Origin: Macrosoma leucophasiata
Lineage: Eukaryota; Arthropoda; Insecta; Lepidoptera; Hedylidae
Assembly: GCA_036365455.1 (NCBI GenBank)
Contig: JAWQUS010000004.1
Coordinates: 7,447,501 to 7,511,500, forward strand
DNA length: 64,000 bases
Reading direction: 5' to 3'
The position numbers and the translations under genes were made by a program. Below are positions 56,090-64,000 of the stretch, piece after piece. Every line of letters starts with the position of its first letter. The first letter of the stretch is position 1. The notes under the pieces were generated by a model that worked only from the letters and a program-made list of their open reading frames with translations, was not told the DNA's origin and searched no databases.

Positions 56090-56930
56090 CAAGTAAAAGT
56101 TGGATTAGATTGCTAATTGATAACTATATTACAAAATGTACTGTGTAATGGGTTAACCAATAATGATTTTGCAGGCCCAAAATACCCGTCTCCTATGGAA
56201 CTCAAAATGATGGATAGAAAACCTAGTAGAAAAAAAAAGGTCCGTTTTTAATAGGTCTATGTAGAGAGATCTATCACACTACCAATTACATTGCTGTAGA
56301 TTCTTATAGCACTGTATGTAAAGGATTATTGTTATTGGTCTTCACGACTGCAGACTTCCTGCAATTCTGACTATTGATGCATTATTGAAAACACAATCTG
56401 GAACTCTTTAATTACATTTTCACATATGGCAATACACCATTTTTAAGGCACCCACAACACAGGTTTATACCTTATGTAGGGCTGTGTATAAAATATTATT
56501 CTAATAAATTTTCTCATTTTTATTTAATTAAGCTCTTAATTTTATAAAATCTTTTATTTCAATTACTATCCATTTTGTGGAATACTGGCTAAAAGGATAA
56601 CATAATTTTGAGATTCAATTTTCATATATTATTATTTTAAGCGTACAGTCCCAAAGGTCGATATGCAAGAAAATAGGTAGTGTGCGAAAGAGATAACGCT
56701 GTACAGAGCCGAAAATAGCCGATGTCTCTTTCCTAAGCTCGATGTGCAAATTTCTTGGCGGGTGCTGTACTTAGCTGTTACATTATGCAACTCACTTAAC
56801 CTAAGCGTTCATAATTTGGTACCTTAGAATTGATCCGATTCGATTTTGAAACTACCACAATATTATTATTACAATCAGTACGAGGTGTGATTTTTTAGGC
56901 AGAATTTGTCCTTTAAATACGTACGTCATG
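56090..56930. other. no gene; one short interspersed repeat
   Basis: Positions 56655-56770 (GTGCGAAAGAGATAACGCTG, TACAGAGCCGAAAATAGCC) resemble 24680-24760 (GGGAAAGAGATAACGCTCTA), an unassigned repeat. The rest is AT-rich. Confidence 0.4.
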
Positions 56931-56933
56931 TTT

Positions 56934-57226
56934 TGTTTTTTTTTATGTTATGGAAGTGGCAAACAAGCATGCAGTTCACATTGATGTTAAGTGATGACTG
57001 CAGCCTATAGACACCCACACAAAGACCAAGGCCAAAATGCAGATGCGTTAACACTTTTGAGGCCTAAGGTGTTATGCCTCTGTGCAGGAAATTACAGGGC
57101 CGTACATTACCATCTGACCGGAACATGATAGTGCTGAACACTACCATTTAGCGGCAAGTATATTAGGTAATGCGGTGGTGCCTACGCCGGCGAGCTCCGA
57201 CATTGGAGCTCTAACACCAGTAGAAA
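56934..57226 (-). repeat. family A repeat (near full length)
   Basis: T run, GGAAGTGGCAAACAAGCATG, TTTTGAGGCCTAAGGTGTT, GAACACTACCATTTAGCGGC and GGAGCTCTAACACCAG, complete in order. Confidence 0.8.
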
Positions 57227-57393
57227 TGTTTTTTTTAAATTTAAAATAATGTTTTTTCCTTCTTTCTTTCTTTCTGATTATCCCGTACGCGTCATAACAT
57301 TGTAATGACAATTTGAATCGTAAAACTCTTCAAACGCCTCTTTCTTCTTATCGGGCAGATTTATTGAACGCCACTTCTGTGTTAACCTGGGGT

Positions 57394-57570
57394 TTATTTA
57401 AAATCGCTAAAATCAGTTTTCAGCTGTATAGTAGGTTTGGCGGGTCGGTTGTCGAAGACGGGACGCTGGGGTTGAGGGGTGCGCGCGACGCGGCTCGCCT
57501 GGTTGGCTTTAACTGCGTTTTCTAACTTGGTACGCAGTTCCGATGATTGCTGCATCATTGTCTTGAATTC
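57394..57570 (-). CDS. HEATR5B: HEATR5 (HEAT repeat-containing protein 5), last exon
   Basis: HEATR5A/5B-type proteins are very long HEAT-repeat scaffolds that work with aftiphilin/AP-1 at the trans-Golgi and endosomes and help dynein-driven endosome movement. The exon follows an acceptor (CTTTTTGTAG on the minus strand) at phase 0 and encodes EFKTMMQQSSELRTKLENAV, KANQASRVARTPQPQRP and a C-terminus PTIQLKTDFSDFK. The short amphipathic (F)K..M...ELR.KLE.A.KANQAS followed by a Pro-rich linker and a terminal I.LKT.F motif is how animal HEATR5 proteins end. The stop TAA (57396-57394) lies inside AATAAA. Paralogue choice (5A or 5B) cannot be made; insects usually have one gene. Confidence 0.85.
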   Translation of the reverse strand, partial: EFKTMMQQSSELRTKLENAVKANQASRVARTPQPQRPVFDNRPAKPTIQLKTDFSDFK

Positions 57571-57597
57571 CTACAAAAAGAAATAAAGGAATTAACT

Positions 57598-57875
57598 AAC
57601 TAGTCTAGTGGAAGCAGGCCACTACTGTTACGCTGAGGTCTTGAGTTTGCGCCCCGGGTTGGTCGTAACAGAGCAAAAGGTATATTTTGCTTAACATGTA
57701 TCTCCAGTGCTAATGGGAATTTTCTATTTTCTGGAAATGCCAGTACCACCCTTGGAGTTTGGTAATGTGCCTGGAGATAGGAATAGGCGCGCCACATTTT
57801 ATGAGCCAAAACTTAACCGGCGAATCGCGAGTGTTTGCATGTGTGCTTAAATGCGTGCATACGCATAAACTAACC
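57598..57875 (+). repeat. family B SINE, diverged, in HEATR5 intron
   Basis: Head CTAGTCTAGTGGAAGCAGGC and CCACTAC, degenerate B box (GAGTTTGCGCCCCGGG), body TTTCTATTTTCTGGAAATGC, GGTAATGTGCCTGGAGATAG and GGCGAATCGCGAGTGTTTGC. It starts 28 bp upstream (in gene direction) of the last HEATR5 exon. Confidence 0.75.
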
Positions 57876-58149
57876 CAACGCTTAGTGGAATATGTTGAAT
57901 CACTTCGCTGATTTTCTCTAACATAAACCACGCGTATTGGTTATAAAACAAGACAGCGGAGCGATTGAATCGCGATCCAATAACAATAGGGAATATTCAT
58001 GAAATTTTTTTTCGTCTTAAATTAATCATTTACTTATATATATATCGTAGAAAAATTATAAATAGGCCTGAAAATATTATAGTTATTTTTCAAAGTGAAA
58101 TTTAAAACATTGAGTAAATTTGAGCTCTTCAAACGCCGTCATTTTGACG

Positions 58150-58182
58150 ACGTGTGTTGTGACGTCACAACACACGTCGAGT
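58150..58182. promoter_or_regulatory. perfect 30-bp palindrome centred on a CRE-type octamer
   Basis: GACGTGTGTTGTGAC followed by its exact reverse complement GTCACAACACACGTC. The centre TGACGTCA is the full CREB/ATF consensus. It lies about 75 bp before the ATG of a THAP-type exon, so it may be a promoter element or the terminus of the transposon that carried that exon. Confidence 0.55.
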
Positions 58183-58247
58183 GTTTTTTACTCTAAACTT
58201 TTGTGTTACTTCATACGTATTTTCAATTATAATTGCTCTACAAATCA

Positions 58248-58371
58248 TGGAAGAAGCAAAAAAGCCACCTTACAAGTATTGTATGGTACCTAAGTGCAAA
58301 AATAGTATTAGAAAAACACCAGACAAAGTGTTATTTCGTCTCGACCAATGGCGGCGCGTTTTGGAAGTTTG
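58248..58371 (+). pseudogene. orphan first exon of a THAP-domain (P-type) transposase
   Basis: From ATG at 58248: MEEAKKPPYKYCMVPKCKNS, RKTPDKVLF, then RLDQWRRVLEV and a stop. The Cys pair CMVPKC with TPDK shortly after is the start of a THAP zinc finger as used in P-type transposases (first ligands C-x4-C). The rest of the finger (C-x2-H, AVP motif) is absent: the frame continues into unrelated sequence and stops. It is on the plus strand inside a HEATR5 intron and 23 kb from the P-type exon at 33-35 kb, so it belongs to another, lost copy. Confidence 0.55.
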
Positions 58372-58479
58372 AATTTCGTTCCCTTACTTTGCACTATTTA
58401 CATAATATTTAATGGCATGAAATAATAAGCAAATAAAAAAAAAACTTTGTAATTATAATATGACGTTGATAAGTCTTCT

Positions 58480-58770
58480 ACTGGTGGTAGAGCTCCAGTG
58501 ACGGAGCTCGCGGGCGTAGGCACCACCGCATTACCTAATATACTTGCCGCTAAATGGTAGTGTTCAGCACTATCGTGTTCCGGTCAGGTGGTAATGTACG
58601 GCCCTGTAATTTCCGGCACAGAGGCATAACACCTTAGGCCTCAGGAGTGGTAACGCATCTGCATTTTGATCGTGGTCTTTGTGTGGGTGTCTATAGGCTG
58701 CAGTCATCACTTAACATCAATGTGAACTGCATGCTTGTTTGCCACTTCGATTACATAAAAAAAAAAAAAG
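58480..58770 (+). repeat. family A repeat with A tail (best plus-strand copy)
   Basis: GGTGGTAGAGCTCCAGTGAC, GGCACCACCGCATTACCTAA, TTCCGGTCAGGTGGTAATGT, CATCACTTAACATCAATGTG and GCCACTTCGATTACATAAAA with a 13-bp A run. The orientation of the whole family can be set from this copy. Confidence 0.85.
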
Positions 58771-59291
58771 TATTCGAGAAAAAAATATTTGAGACAATTT
58801 TAAATTTTATGCATATTCCCTATTGGACAGCTAATAACGTTACGAGATAAGGGCCCTGTAAGTTCCAAGTTTTTGTACCTTATAATGACATTGCTATTAC
58901 GCATATTCCCAGTGTCAAGTAAAACGATATTACGTTTTTGTGCATAAAAGCAGCGTTAGAGTTAGGAGCAGTCAGTCAGTTAATTAATTATATGTCAGTC
59001 AAGTGAGTCGCAGTCAGTAATTCGAGTAAAGCGATGGCTACTCTACCAGAACATTTACAATGAAGTTTTGGAGGTAACCTGATAGGCCGTGTTTTCGCAC
59101 TGTTATTCTATTTCACTTTGCACGGGCACAGTAATAAACCTATATCAAACAAAATGCCACCAACTTCATTTAATATAACTCAAAAATTCATCAAGAAAAC
59201 GAAATAAAATAAGAGCACCACACGCCTCTTTCAAGGTTCCCGCCAAAACTCCGTCCAATTTATTATTAATACTTGGTCTGTGGTTACGTAC

Positions 59292-59437
59292 CTGAGGATG
59301 CTTAGGGCCGACTCGCATGAGCCACTGGAGCGCAAAGTCGTGCAAGTACTTGACGTGCGGCGGCGCTCGCGACAGCTCACTCGCCTCGCACAGGTAAGAT
59401 ATCACTATCGGCACTAATAGCCATAGCATTTGGATTC
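59292..59437 (-). CDS. HEATR5B: HEATR5, penultimate exon
   Basis: The acceptor TTTTTTACCATACAG precedes GAATCC at 59437 and the donor is CAGGTACGT at 59292. The exon begins with two bases that complete an Arg codon from the previous exon and ends in phase 0, matching the next exon. It encodes IQMLWLLVPIVISYLCEASE, LSRAPPHVKYLHDFALQWLM and RVGPKHPQ. The LHxFALQxLMxxGPxxPQ stretch, immediately before the (E)FK motif of the last exon, is the C-terminal signature by which I recognise HEATR5. Confidence 0.85.
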
Positions 59438-59462
59438 CTGTATGGTAAAAAAAATAATAAAT

Positions 59463-59515
59463 ATGGAGGTAAGGTAGCAAACAAGCATGCAGTTTACACT
59501 GATGTTCGGTCATAA
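59463..59515 (-). repeat. family A fragment in HEATR5 intron
   Basis: GGTAGCAAACAAGCATGCAG and TTTACACTGATGTTCGGT; only the A-tail-proximal part remains, 25 bp upstream of an exon. Confidence 0.55.
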
Positions 59516-59901
59516 ATAAAGTATTTATTTTGAATACATATTTTGGACAAGAATCGAGTTCTGAGCAGCCTGTATATATTATATATATGTCCCATGGTTC
59601 ACCATTCACTACGATTTACTTTTTTCATGGTTGCGGCACATTGTAAAACTATATCTCGTACTATAAAATTATGAGTATCAAATAGAAGACAAATCATTTT
59701 GTTCGCATTGTTTTTATAGTGAAAATTACCAATTTGAAAAATATAACATGGTTTGAACGGACAGAAAGTATGTGTAAGTACAGAAGATTATGTTATGCTC
59801 ACCTTTGTGTGGATCCTCTGTAACGCAGCAAAAATCAACCAGATCATTAGATATTGTTGCGCAATGTGGACTGTGTATATTTTCAGAATAATTATCCAAT
59901 A

Positions 59902-60157
59902 CTAGCTGACCCGGCAAAATTCGTATTGCCTCAGAATGAAATAATGTGTCAAAGGTTTGATAGATATGGACTATTTGTATGGGAAAATTAAATTGTGGTT
60001 TTTACTATTTCCTTTCAATTTCTGCATATTTTCATACCTTTTAAACCTTCCTTGGACTTCCAAAAATCATTCAAAACCAAAATTAGCCAAATCGGTCCAG
60101 CCGTTCTTGAGTTTTAGCAAGACTAACGAACAGCATTTGATTTTTATATGTATAAGA
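59902..60157 (-). mobile_element. Helitron-like element (type 5) in HEATR5 intron
   Basis: Minus strand: TCTTATACATATAAAAATCA at the start and GGGTCAGCTAG at the end, with host A (59901) and T (60158). Includes ATCGGTCCAGCCGTTCTTGA and TTGGACTTCCAAAAATCATT (plus-strand words). Confidence 0.75.
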
Positions 60158-60733
60158 TTTAAAGTAGGAATCAGCGTGTAATGTAGTAAGTATCATCTGT
60201 CAAGTGTGGCGATGGTGCAAAAATAGGCCAAGACGAACGTATATGTTTTTCAACTGTCCATTTTGATAAACTTTTTCACTGGCCATATTATATTCAAGGC
60301 ACCACACCGTCTAGTGCAGCGAAGATGACGTACGTTCATCACGACAGGCACTAAGTCACTATATAGTAACTACAATATGTGTAAGCGATGTAAACCGTAG
60401 TATTACCACACACTCTGCTAAAATTCCATACAAATGCTTATTCTGGTTATTACACAGACATCAATCAGTGATCTTTAGTGTTTTTACACGCGCACACAGA
60501 AATGTACCACGTGGGGTTATGACCTAAAACAATCGTGAAATAAGTCGTCGCACTGTCTACGTGACCAAATTAACTAAAAACAGACCGCTGGCTCGCCCGC
60601 TCGCAACCTCACTGTTGAAGTTTATCCGACTGGCTCCCAAGGGGGGATGATGGGTGAGGAGGGGAAATCGGGCGGGACTTCGAAGTGTCCATTCTATACG
60701 TAGTATTATTACATATTCTCTGATATTACTCAC

Positions 60734-60953
60734 TGGCTTGCTGCGGCGCGGCGTCAACCAACTCGTCTAACGCGGCCACTGCGGCGTGAGCGGCTCTCGC
60801 GTGAGCCATGTCGGTGGGTCGTGCGGGTCGCGCGGCGGACGCGGCGCGGGCCACGACCCGGGCGGCGAGGGCGCGCGCCCACCACGACACGCAGTGGGGC
60901 GCCGCGCCCCCGCCCCACACGCCGCGTAACACCGCGCAACACGACGCAAACAC
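60734..60953 (-). CDS. HEATR5B: HEATR5, third coding exon from the end
   Basis: The acceptor TTTGTAG at 60954-60960 and donor CCAGTGAGT at 60734 bound a 220-nt exon, phase 0 in and phase 1 out, matching both neighbours. It encodes VFASCCAVLRGVWGGGAAPH, CVSWWARALAARVVARAASA and AARPARPTDMAHARAAHAAV, AALDELVDAAPQQA: helical, alanine-rich and consistent with HEAT-type helix pairs. It is strikingly GC-rich (long runs of GCG and CGC) compared with its AT-rich introns, and all three minus frames are open across it, so the choice of frame rests on splice phase. Confidence 0.75.
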
Positions 60954-61006
60954 CTACAAAGGAGCAGTATATTTATATTTTCTGAAACTCTTCTATTGAC
61001 TTTTAT

Positions 61007-61132
61007 GTAACGAAGGTGGCAAACAAGTACTGCATACTGATTTTAAGTGACGACTGCAGTCTATAGACATCTACACAAAAACCGGAATCAAAATGCAAAT
61101 GACATATGTGTTGACACTCCTCAGATCTTAAA
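61007..61132 (-). repeat. family A fragment in HEATR5 intron
   Basis: GAAGGTGGCAAACAAGTACT, ACTGCAGTCTATAGACATCT and TTGACACTCCTCAGATCTTA, the A-tail-proximal half only. Confidence 0.65.
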
Positions 61133-61282
61133 GAAGTAACACACGACCGATAAAAATATTTTAAAGTGTCTTTATTATACTTGCGTCTCAGGAAAACAAC
61201 TGAATGAAATTAGAAGCGGTTTAAGTTTTAGCTGGTGCAAGATTCGTCGTCGTTCGCCGCATAGGACCTGATAAAAATGAGG

Positions 61283-61440
61283 ACTTCGGTAGCTCAGTTG
61301 GAAGAGCGGCTGGACTAGATTCCCTGTGGCCGCGAGTTCCGAGTCTCGCCTGAAGTCAATTTTTTCTTTCCATTTTTCTTTAAAATATATTTCACAAGCA
61401 TGTGTTAATGCGAAATATTATAAAAAAAACAATTATTAAG
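61283..61440 (+). repeat. tRNA-core foldback family, copy 3
   Basis: Complete core at 61283-61357: acceptor ACTTCGG, D arm GCTC..GAGC within TAGCTCAGTTGGAAGAGC (A box), anticodon-type arm, T arm with one extra base (AGTTCCGAGTCTC), and 3' acceptor CTGAAGT. A Pol III-stop-like T run and TTTCTTTCCATTTTTCTTT follow. Downstream ATATTTCACAAGCATGTGTT and AATGCGAAATATTATA are the inverse of the sequence upstream of copy 1. No inverted arm upstream. Confidence 0.75.
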
Positions 61441-61565
61441 GGTTAAAGCGACTTCTTTACGATATTTAATAATCTGCAAAGTTTATTGTATTGGTTGCCT
61501 AACTAGCATAGTGTGGCAATAGATGGCGCTACTGCCACCATAAGGCAATGCAATAAATGTGAAGG

Positions 61566-61692
61566 AAAGATTTGACAAATCGGGCAGGACTTCGGTAGCT
61601 CAGTTGGAAGAGCGGCTGGACTAGATTCCCAGTGGCCGCGAGTTCGAGTCTCGCCTGAAGTCAAATTTTTCTTTCCCTTTTTCTTTAATATA
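61566..61692 (+). repeat. tRNA-core foldback family, copy 4
   Basis: Core 61589-61662 with a regular T arm (GCGAG-TTCGAGT-CTCGC). The anticodon stem GCTGG/CCAGT encloses 9 nt instead of 7. The leader GGAAAGATTTGACAAATCGG is partly the inverse of the tail GTCAAATTTTTCTTTCC. Direct orientation, 300 bp after copy 3, in the same HEATR5 intron. Confidence 0.75.
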
Positions 61693-61846
61693 TTGTACCC
61701 TAATCAAAAATAAAATAGCATAAAATCCATCATCACATTCTACATATAATAAACTACTTCTACATATATACACATGTCATTTTTAACACTTGACATATTA
61801 ATAATACCGATAAACTTTTATAACCGCTCTTATATCGGAATATAGG

Positions 61847-62464
61847 TTGAGTAGAATGTATTACTATGTATATAAGGCTGAGGGGCAGCTCAACCTATTT
61901 TCTTTATCAACACTCAAAATGAGAAGATTGCTTTTAGATCAAATGTTACTATACAACATATGTCACTACAAATTTGACTGCAATAGACTTAATAATCAAG
62001 TTTATATTAGTATTCCATGTCGTTCTACGACACGAAATACCCGTAAGAACAACCTATTTGCACCCCCTAATTGTAAAACTAATGCAGGTGAGCGAGCACC
62101 TATAAATAGACTCATGAAACAATATAACAAATATTTCACTAAGGTAGAATTTTTTGAAACGTCACCTAACGCATTTAAGCGAAATGTTCTAAATGTAATG
62201 CAGAACATTAACATAATGTAAGATTAATATTGTTTACTTTGTGTTAACATCTGTGGTGTATTCTTTTTGTTATTTTTTTTTTGTTCAAAAAAATGATTTT
62301 GTATTTTCACACCGCTACCCTAAAATGTCCTACTAGTTAATTTGTGGACAACGGGGTTGATTACGCTCCTTGTAAAATTATGTACCGAGTAATTGTCCTT
62401 GTTACTTTATGAGTGTAATTGTTTGTTGTCCTAAATAAATTAAAAAAAAAAAAAAAAAAAAAAA
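61847..62464 (+). pseudogene. 5'-truncated LINE (jockey/R1-type) ORF2 end with poly(A)
   Basis: The frame to 62221 reads MRRLLLDQMLLYNICHYKFD, CNRLNNQVYISIPCRSTTRN and GERAPINRLMKQYNKYFTKV, then FFETSPNAFKRNVLNVMQ. This pattern (R...D..LYNIC....DC..LL..I....P.R..R and a closing P..R....N......F) is the usual C-terminus of jockey/R1-group reverse transcriptase proteins. A 220-bp untranslated region, AATAAA and a 23-bp A run (62442-62464) follow. Everything upstream, RT included, is missing. It lies in HEATR5's intron, opposite to the gene. Confidence 0.65.
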
Positions 62465-63010
62465 CCTATTAGTACAGGGTGTGCAATGCACACAGGCGCC
62501 GCTGTCTCAGGGGGCGCTCGCTGAGACAGATATGAGCATCGTCTAGGACCATCATGGTATAACAATGATACGACAGAAGCAACCAGCCAGCGCGGTGGCA
62601 GCAGTTATCAAACGCAGAAAGGCCGTAACTAATACCATACTGTAAGCTATACCCACTTATAAAATCGCTTTGTTGGAATATGGAAAAACTTTCTTGTTAC
62701 GACGGCAAAGCAGTTTAAAGTTAAAGCCGCGGGGGTCAGGCCTAGGGGACGCAGGGTTTCATTGCACACGGCCACACCGCGGACACTCCGCCAAAATGCC
62801 ATACAAACGCTTAATTTGGTCTCTTTTACACATCAATCAGTGACATGTATTTACATGTGTACCTGTGTGCGTAGCACGTAGAAAATACCAACCGTCGCCC
62901 TTAAGAGGGGAGGAGGTTGGGTAAGGCGGGGAAATCGGGCGGGACGTCGAAGTGTCCATTCTATACGTAGTATTTTTTTTTTATTGATTCACAAAATCCA
63001 CAGATCTTAC
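62465..63010. other. HEATR5 intron sequence with a shared repeat end
   Basis: Positions 62790-62975 share CATACAAACGCTTAATTTGG-like words, GGGGAAATCGGGCGGGACGT and GTCCATTCTATACGTAGTAT with 60425-60710 in the next intron. GC-rich G runs precede each. No ORF; a repeat of unknown class. Confidence 0.5.
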
Positions 63011-63028
63011 AGGTACTTAGATTTAACT

Positions 63029-63059
<31 letters not shown>

Positions 63060-63072
63060 TATATATATATCT
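63029..63072. repeat. (TA)n microsatellite
   Basis: TATATATATATA runs on both sides of a short interruption (TAATATA near 63051). Confidence 0.9.
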
Positions 63073-63307
63073 GACATCCAATGACGGATTTACTTTATAT
63101 ATGTAAAAATAATAAAATAACAGTCATTAAAGAGCAGCAAAGTGTTGATTGTATATATTACTAAAGGTAGGGTTAACATACATAACATTAAATTGTGAAA
63201 AGATAGTGGCAGGTAAGCATTCATATAGCAAACAAATAATGTATTATTACATATTCTCCGGCACGGGCGCTACACGAGCTAGAGCCGCCCCTGATGGCTA
63301 CACATAC

Positions 63308-63477
63308 CTCGTTGTCCCTAGTATCGAGGCACTGGCGGAAGTGGTTGATGCAGGGGTAGTGCAGCGGCGGCGCGGGGGCGGCGCGCCCCAGCACCACCGC
63401 CATGCCGCGCGCACCCGTCACCGCGTCCATACGCTGCTCGCTGTCCTCTGCTAACCGAAGGAACGTGTAAATGCTTG
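63308..63477 (-). CDS. HEATR5B: HEATR5, fourth coding exon from the end
   Basis: The acceptor ACAATTGGAG ends at 63478 and the donor is GAGGTATGTG at 63308. The exon starts with two bases of a split codon and ends in phase 0, fitting the 60.9-kb exon. It encodes SIYTFLRLAEDSEQRMDAVT, GARGMAVVLGRAAPAPPLHY and PCINHFRQCLDTRDNE. The RLAEDSEQRMDAVTGARGM helix and the following loop are consistent with the late HEAT repeats of this family, although I place it mainly by splice phase and strand. Earlier exons are beyond 64000. Confidence 0.7.
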
Positions 63478-63531
63478 CTCCAATTGTAAAAAACACTCAA
63501 AAATATAAAATCTGAGACTAAAAAGCATCAA

Positions 63532-63724
63532 CATTTTTTTTATGTAATGGAAGTGGCAAACAAGCATGCAGTTCACGTTGATGTTAAGTTATGACTGCAG
63601 CCTATAGACGCTCCCACAAAAACCAAGGTCAAAATGCAGATGCGTTACCACTCCTGAGGCCTAAGAGGTAATGCGGTGGTACCTACGCCCCCGAGCTCCG
63701 TCACTGGAGCTCTACCACCAGTAA
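63532..63724 (-). repeat. family A repeat with central deletion, HEATR5 intron
   Basis: T run, GGAAGTGGCAAACAAGCATG and TACCACTCCTGAGGCCTAAG, then directly AGGTAATGCGGTGGTACCTA and GGAGCTCTACCACCAG. About 110 bp of the middle is missing. Confidence 0.8.
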
Positions 63725-63828
63725 ATCTAATTATAAATATAGTTTTTTGGCCCTTTAATATTTGATCTTTGCCTCGGAGCAATTTTAAATTTATAGTTTT
63801 GAAAATGGTCTCTCTTATATTATAAATA

Positions 63829-64000
63829 CTAGCTGATGCCCGCGACTTCGCCCGCGTGGATGTCATTTTATGAATATTTTTTCTGAATTTTCTTTGCAAT
63901 AAGCCTCACGGAGCCCGAGACCTTTCCAACGAATGCAAAACCGTGGAAATCGGTTCGTGCGTTCTAGAGTTATATAGCGTCAGGAAGGAAGACCCGACTT
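63829..64000 (-). mobile_element. Helitron-like element (type 4/2-like), cut by window end
   Basis: CTAG at 63829-63832 next to host A (63828), then CTGATGCCCGCGACTTCGCC and GTGGAAATCGGTTCGTGCGT. The TC start lies beyond the window. Confidence 0.7.

Noticed and set aside
61283..61357. Functional tRNA gene
   Set aside because: Nine-nucleotide anticodon-type loop, an extra base in the T loop of this copy, and membership in a dispersed family.

Overview
The window looks like nuclear DNA from a moth or butterfly (Lepidoptera). It is AT-rich and gene-poor. It is dominated by short Helitron-like elements that start TC and end CTAG between a host A and T, tRNA-headed SINEs, hAT, Tc1/mariner, pogo and P-type DNA transposons, RTE-like and jockey-like retroelement remnants, and several MITEs. 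The two host genes I recognise are split by introns with ordinary GT-AG junctions. I see no bacterial operons, no CRISPR array and no viral genome.

Host genes. On the right, the minus strand carries the last four coding exons of HEATR5 (HEAT-repeat protein 5A/5B type), at 63477-63308, 60953-60734, 59437-59292 and 57570-57394. All reading phases join, and the gene continues past the right edge. At 45867-45996 and 47293-47396, plus strand, lie the last two exons of what looks like TRMT61A, the catalytic subunit of the tRNA m1A58 methyltransferase; the two genes point towards each other. A U4 spliceosomal snRNA gene or close copy lies at 14532-14672, plus strand. An unidentified exon-like ORF ending in a hydrophobic tail is at 45121-45272.

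Transposons, left to right: a six-frame-open 15-bp minisatellite (2.03-3.02 kb); a hAT-type element (3.3-3.9 kb); a cluster of SINE and Helitron copies (7-10 kb); a Helitron-like element split by an almost intact pogo element with TA duplications (17.2-20.4 kb); a TIR-bounded element carrying the 3' end of an IS630-Tc1-mariner-type transposase (20.9-22.55 kb); a long intact P-element-type transposase ORF (33.0-35.3 kb); a decayed long-spacer DDE transposase of the same family as the 21-22 kb one (36.2-37.2 kb); an RTE fragment (40 kb); a hAT element that has swallowed a repeat that has itself swallowed a Helitron (42.7-44.9 kb); an RTE-like 3' half (52.8-54.3 kb); a complete but frameshifted mariner (54.8-56.1 kb); an orphan THAP first exon (58.25 kb); and a poly(A)-tailed LINE end inside a HEATR5 intron (61.8-62.46 kb).

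The most unusual signal is a four-copy family (21.3, 32.7, 61.3 and 61.6 kb) with a tRNA-like core that has Pol III A and B boxes. In two copies the core is flanked by long inverted arms, so a transcript could fold into a cloverleaf with a much extended acceptor stem. Other observations include two adjacent hairpins with an identical 7-nt loop (49.1 kb), a perfect 30-bp palindrome centred on a CRE-type octamer just before the orphan THAP exon, and several nested insertions where the empty site can be read from a second copy in the same window.
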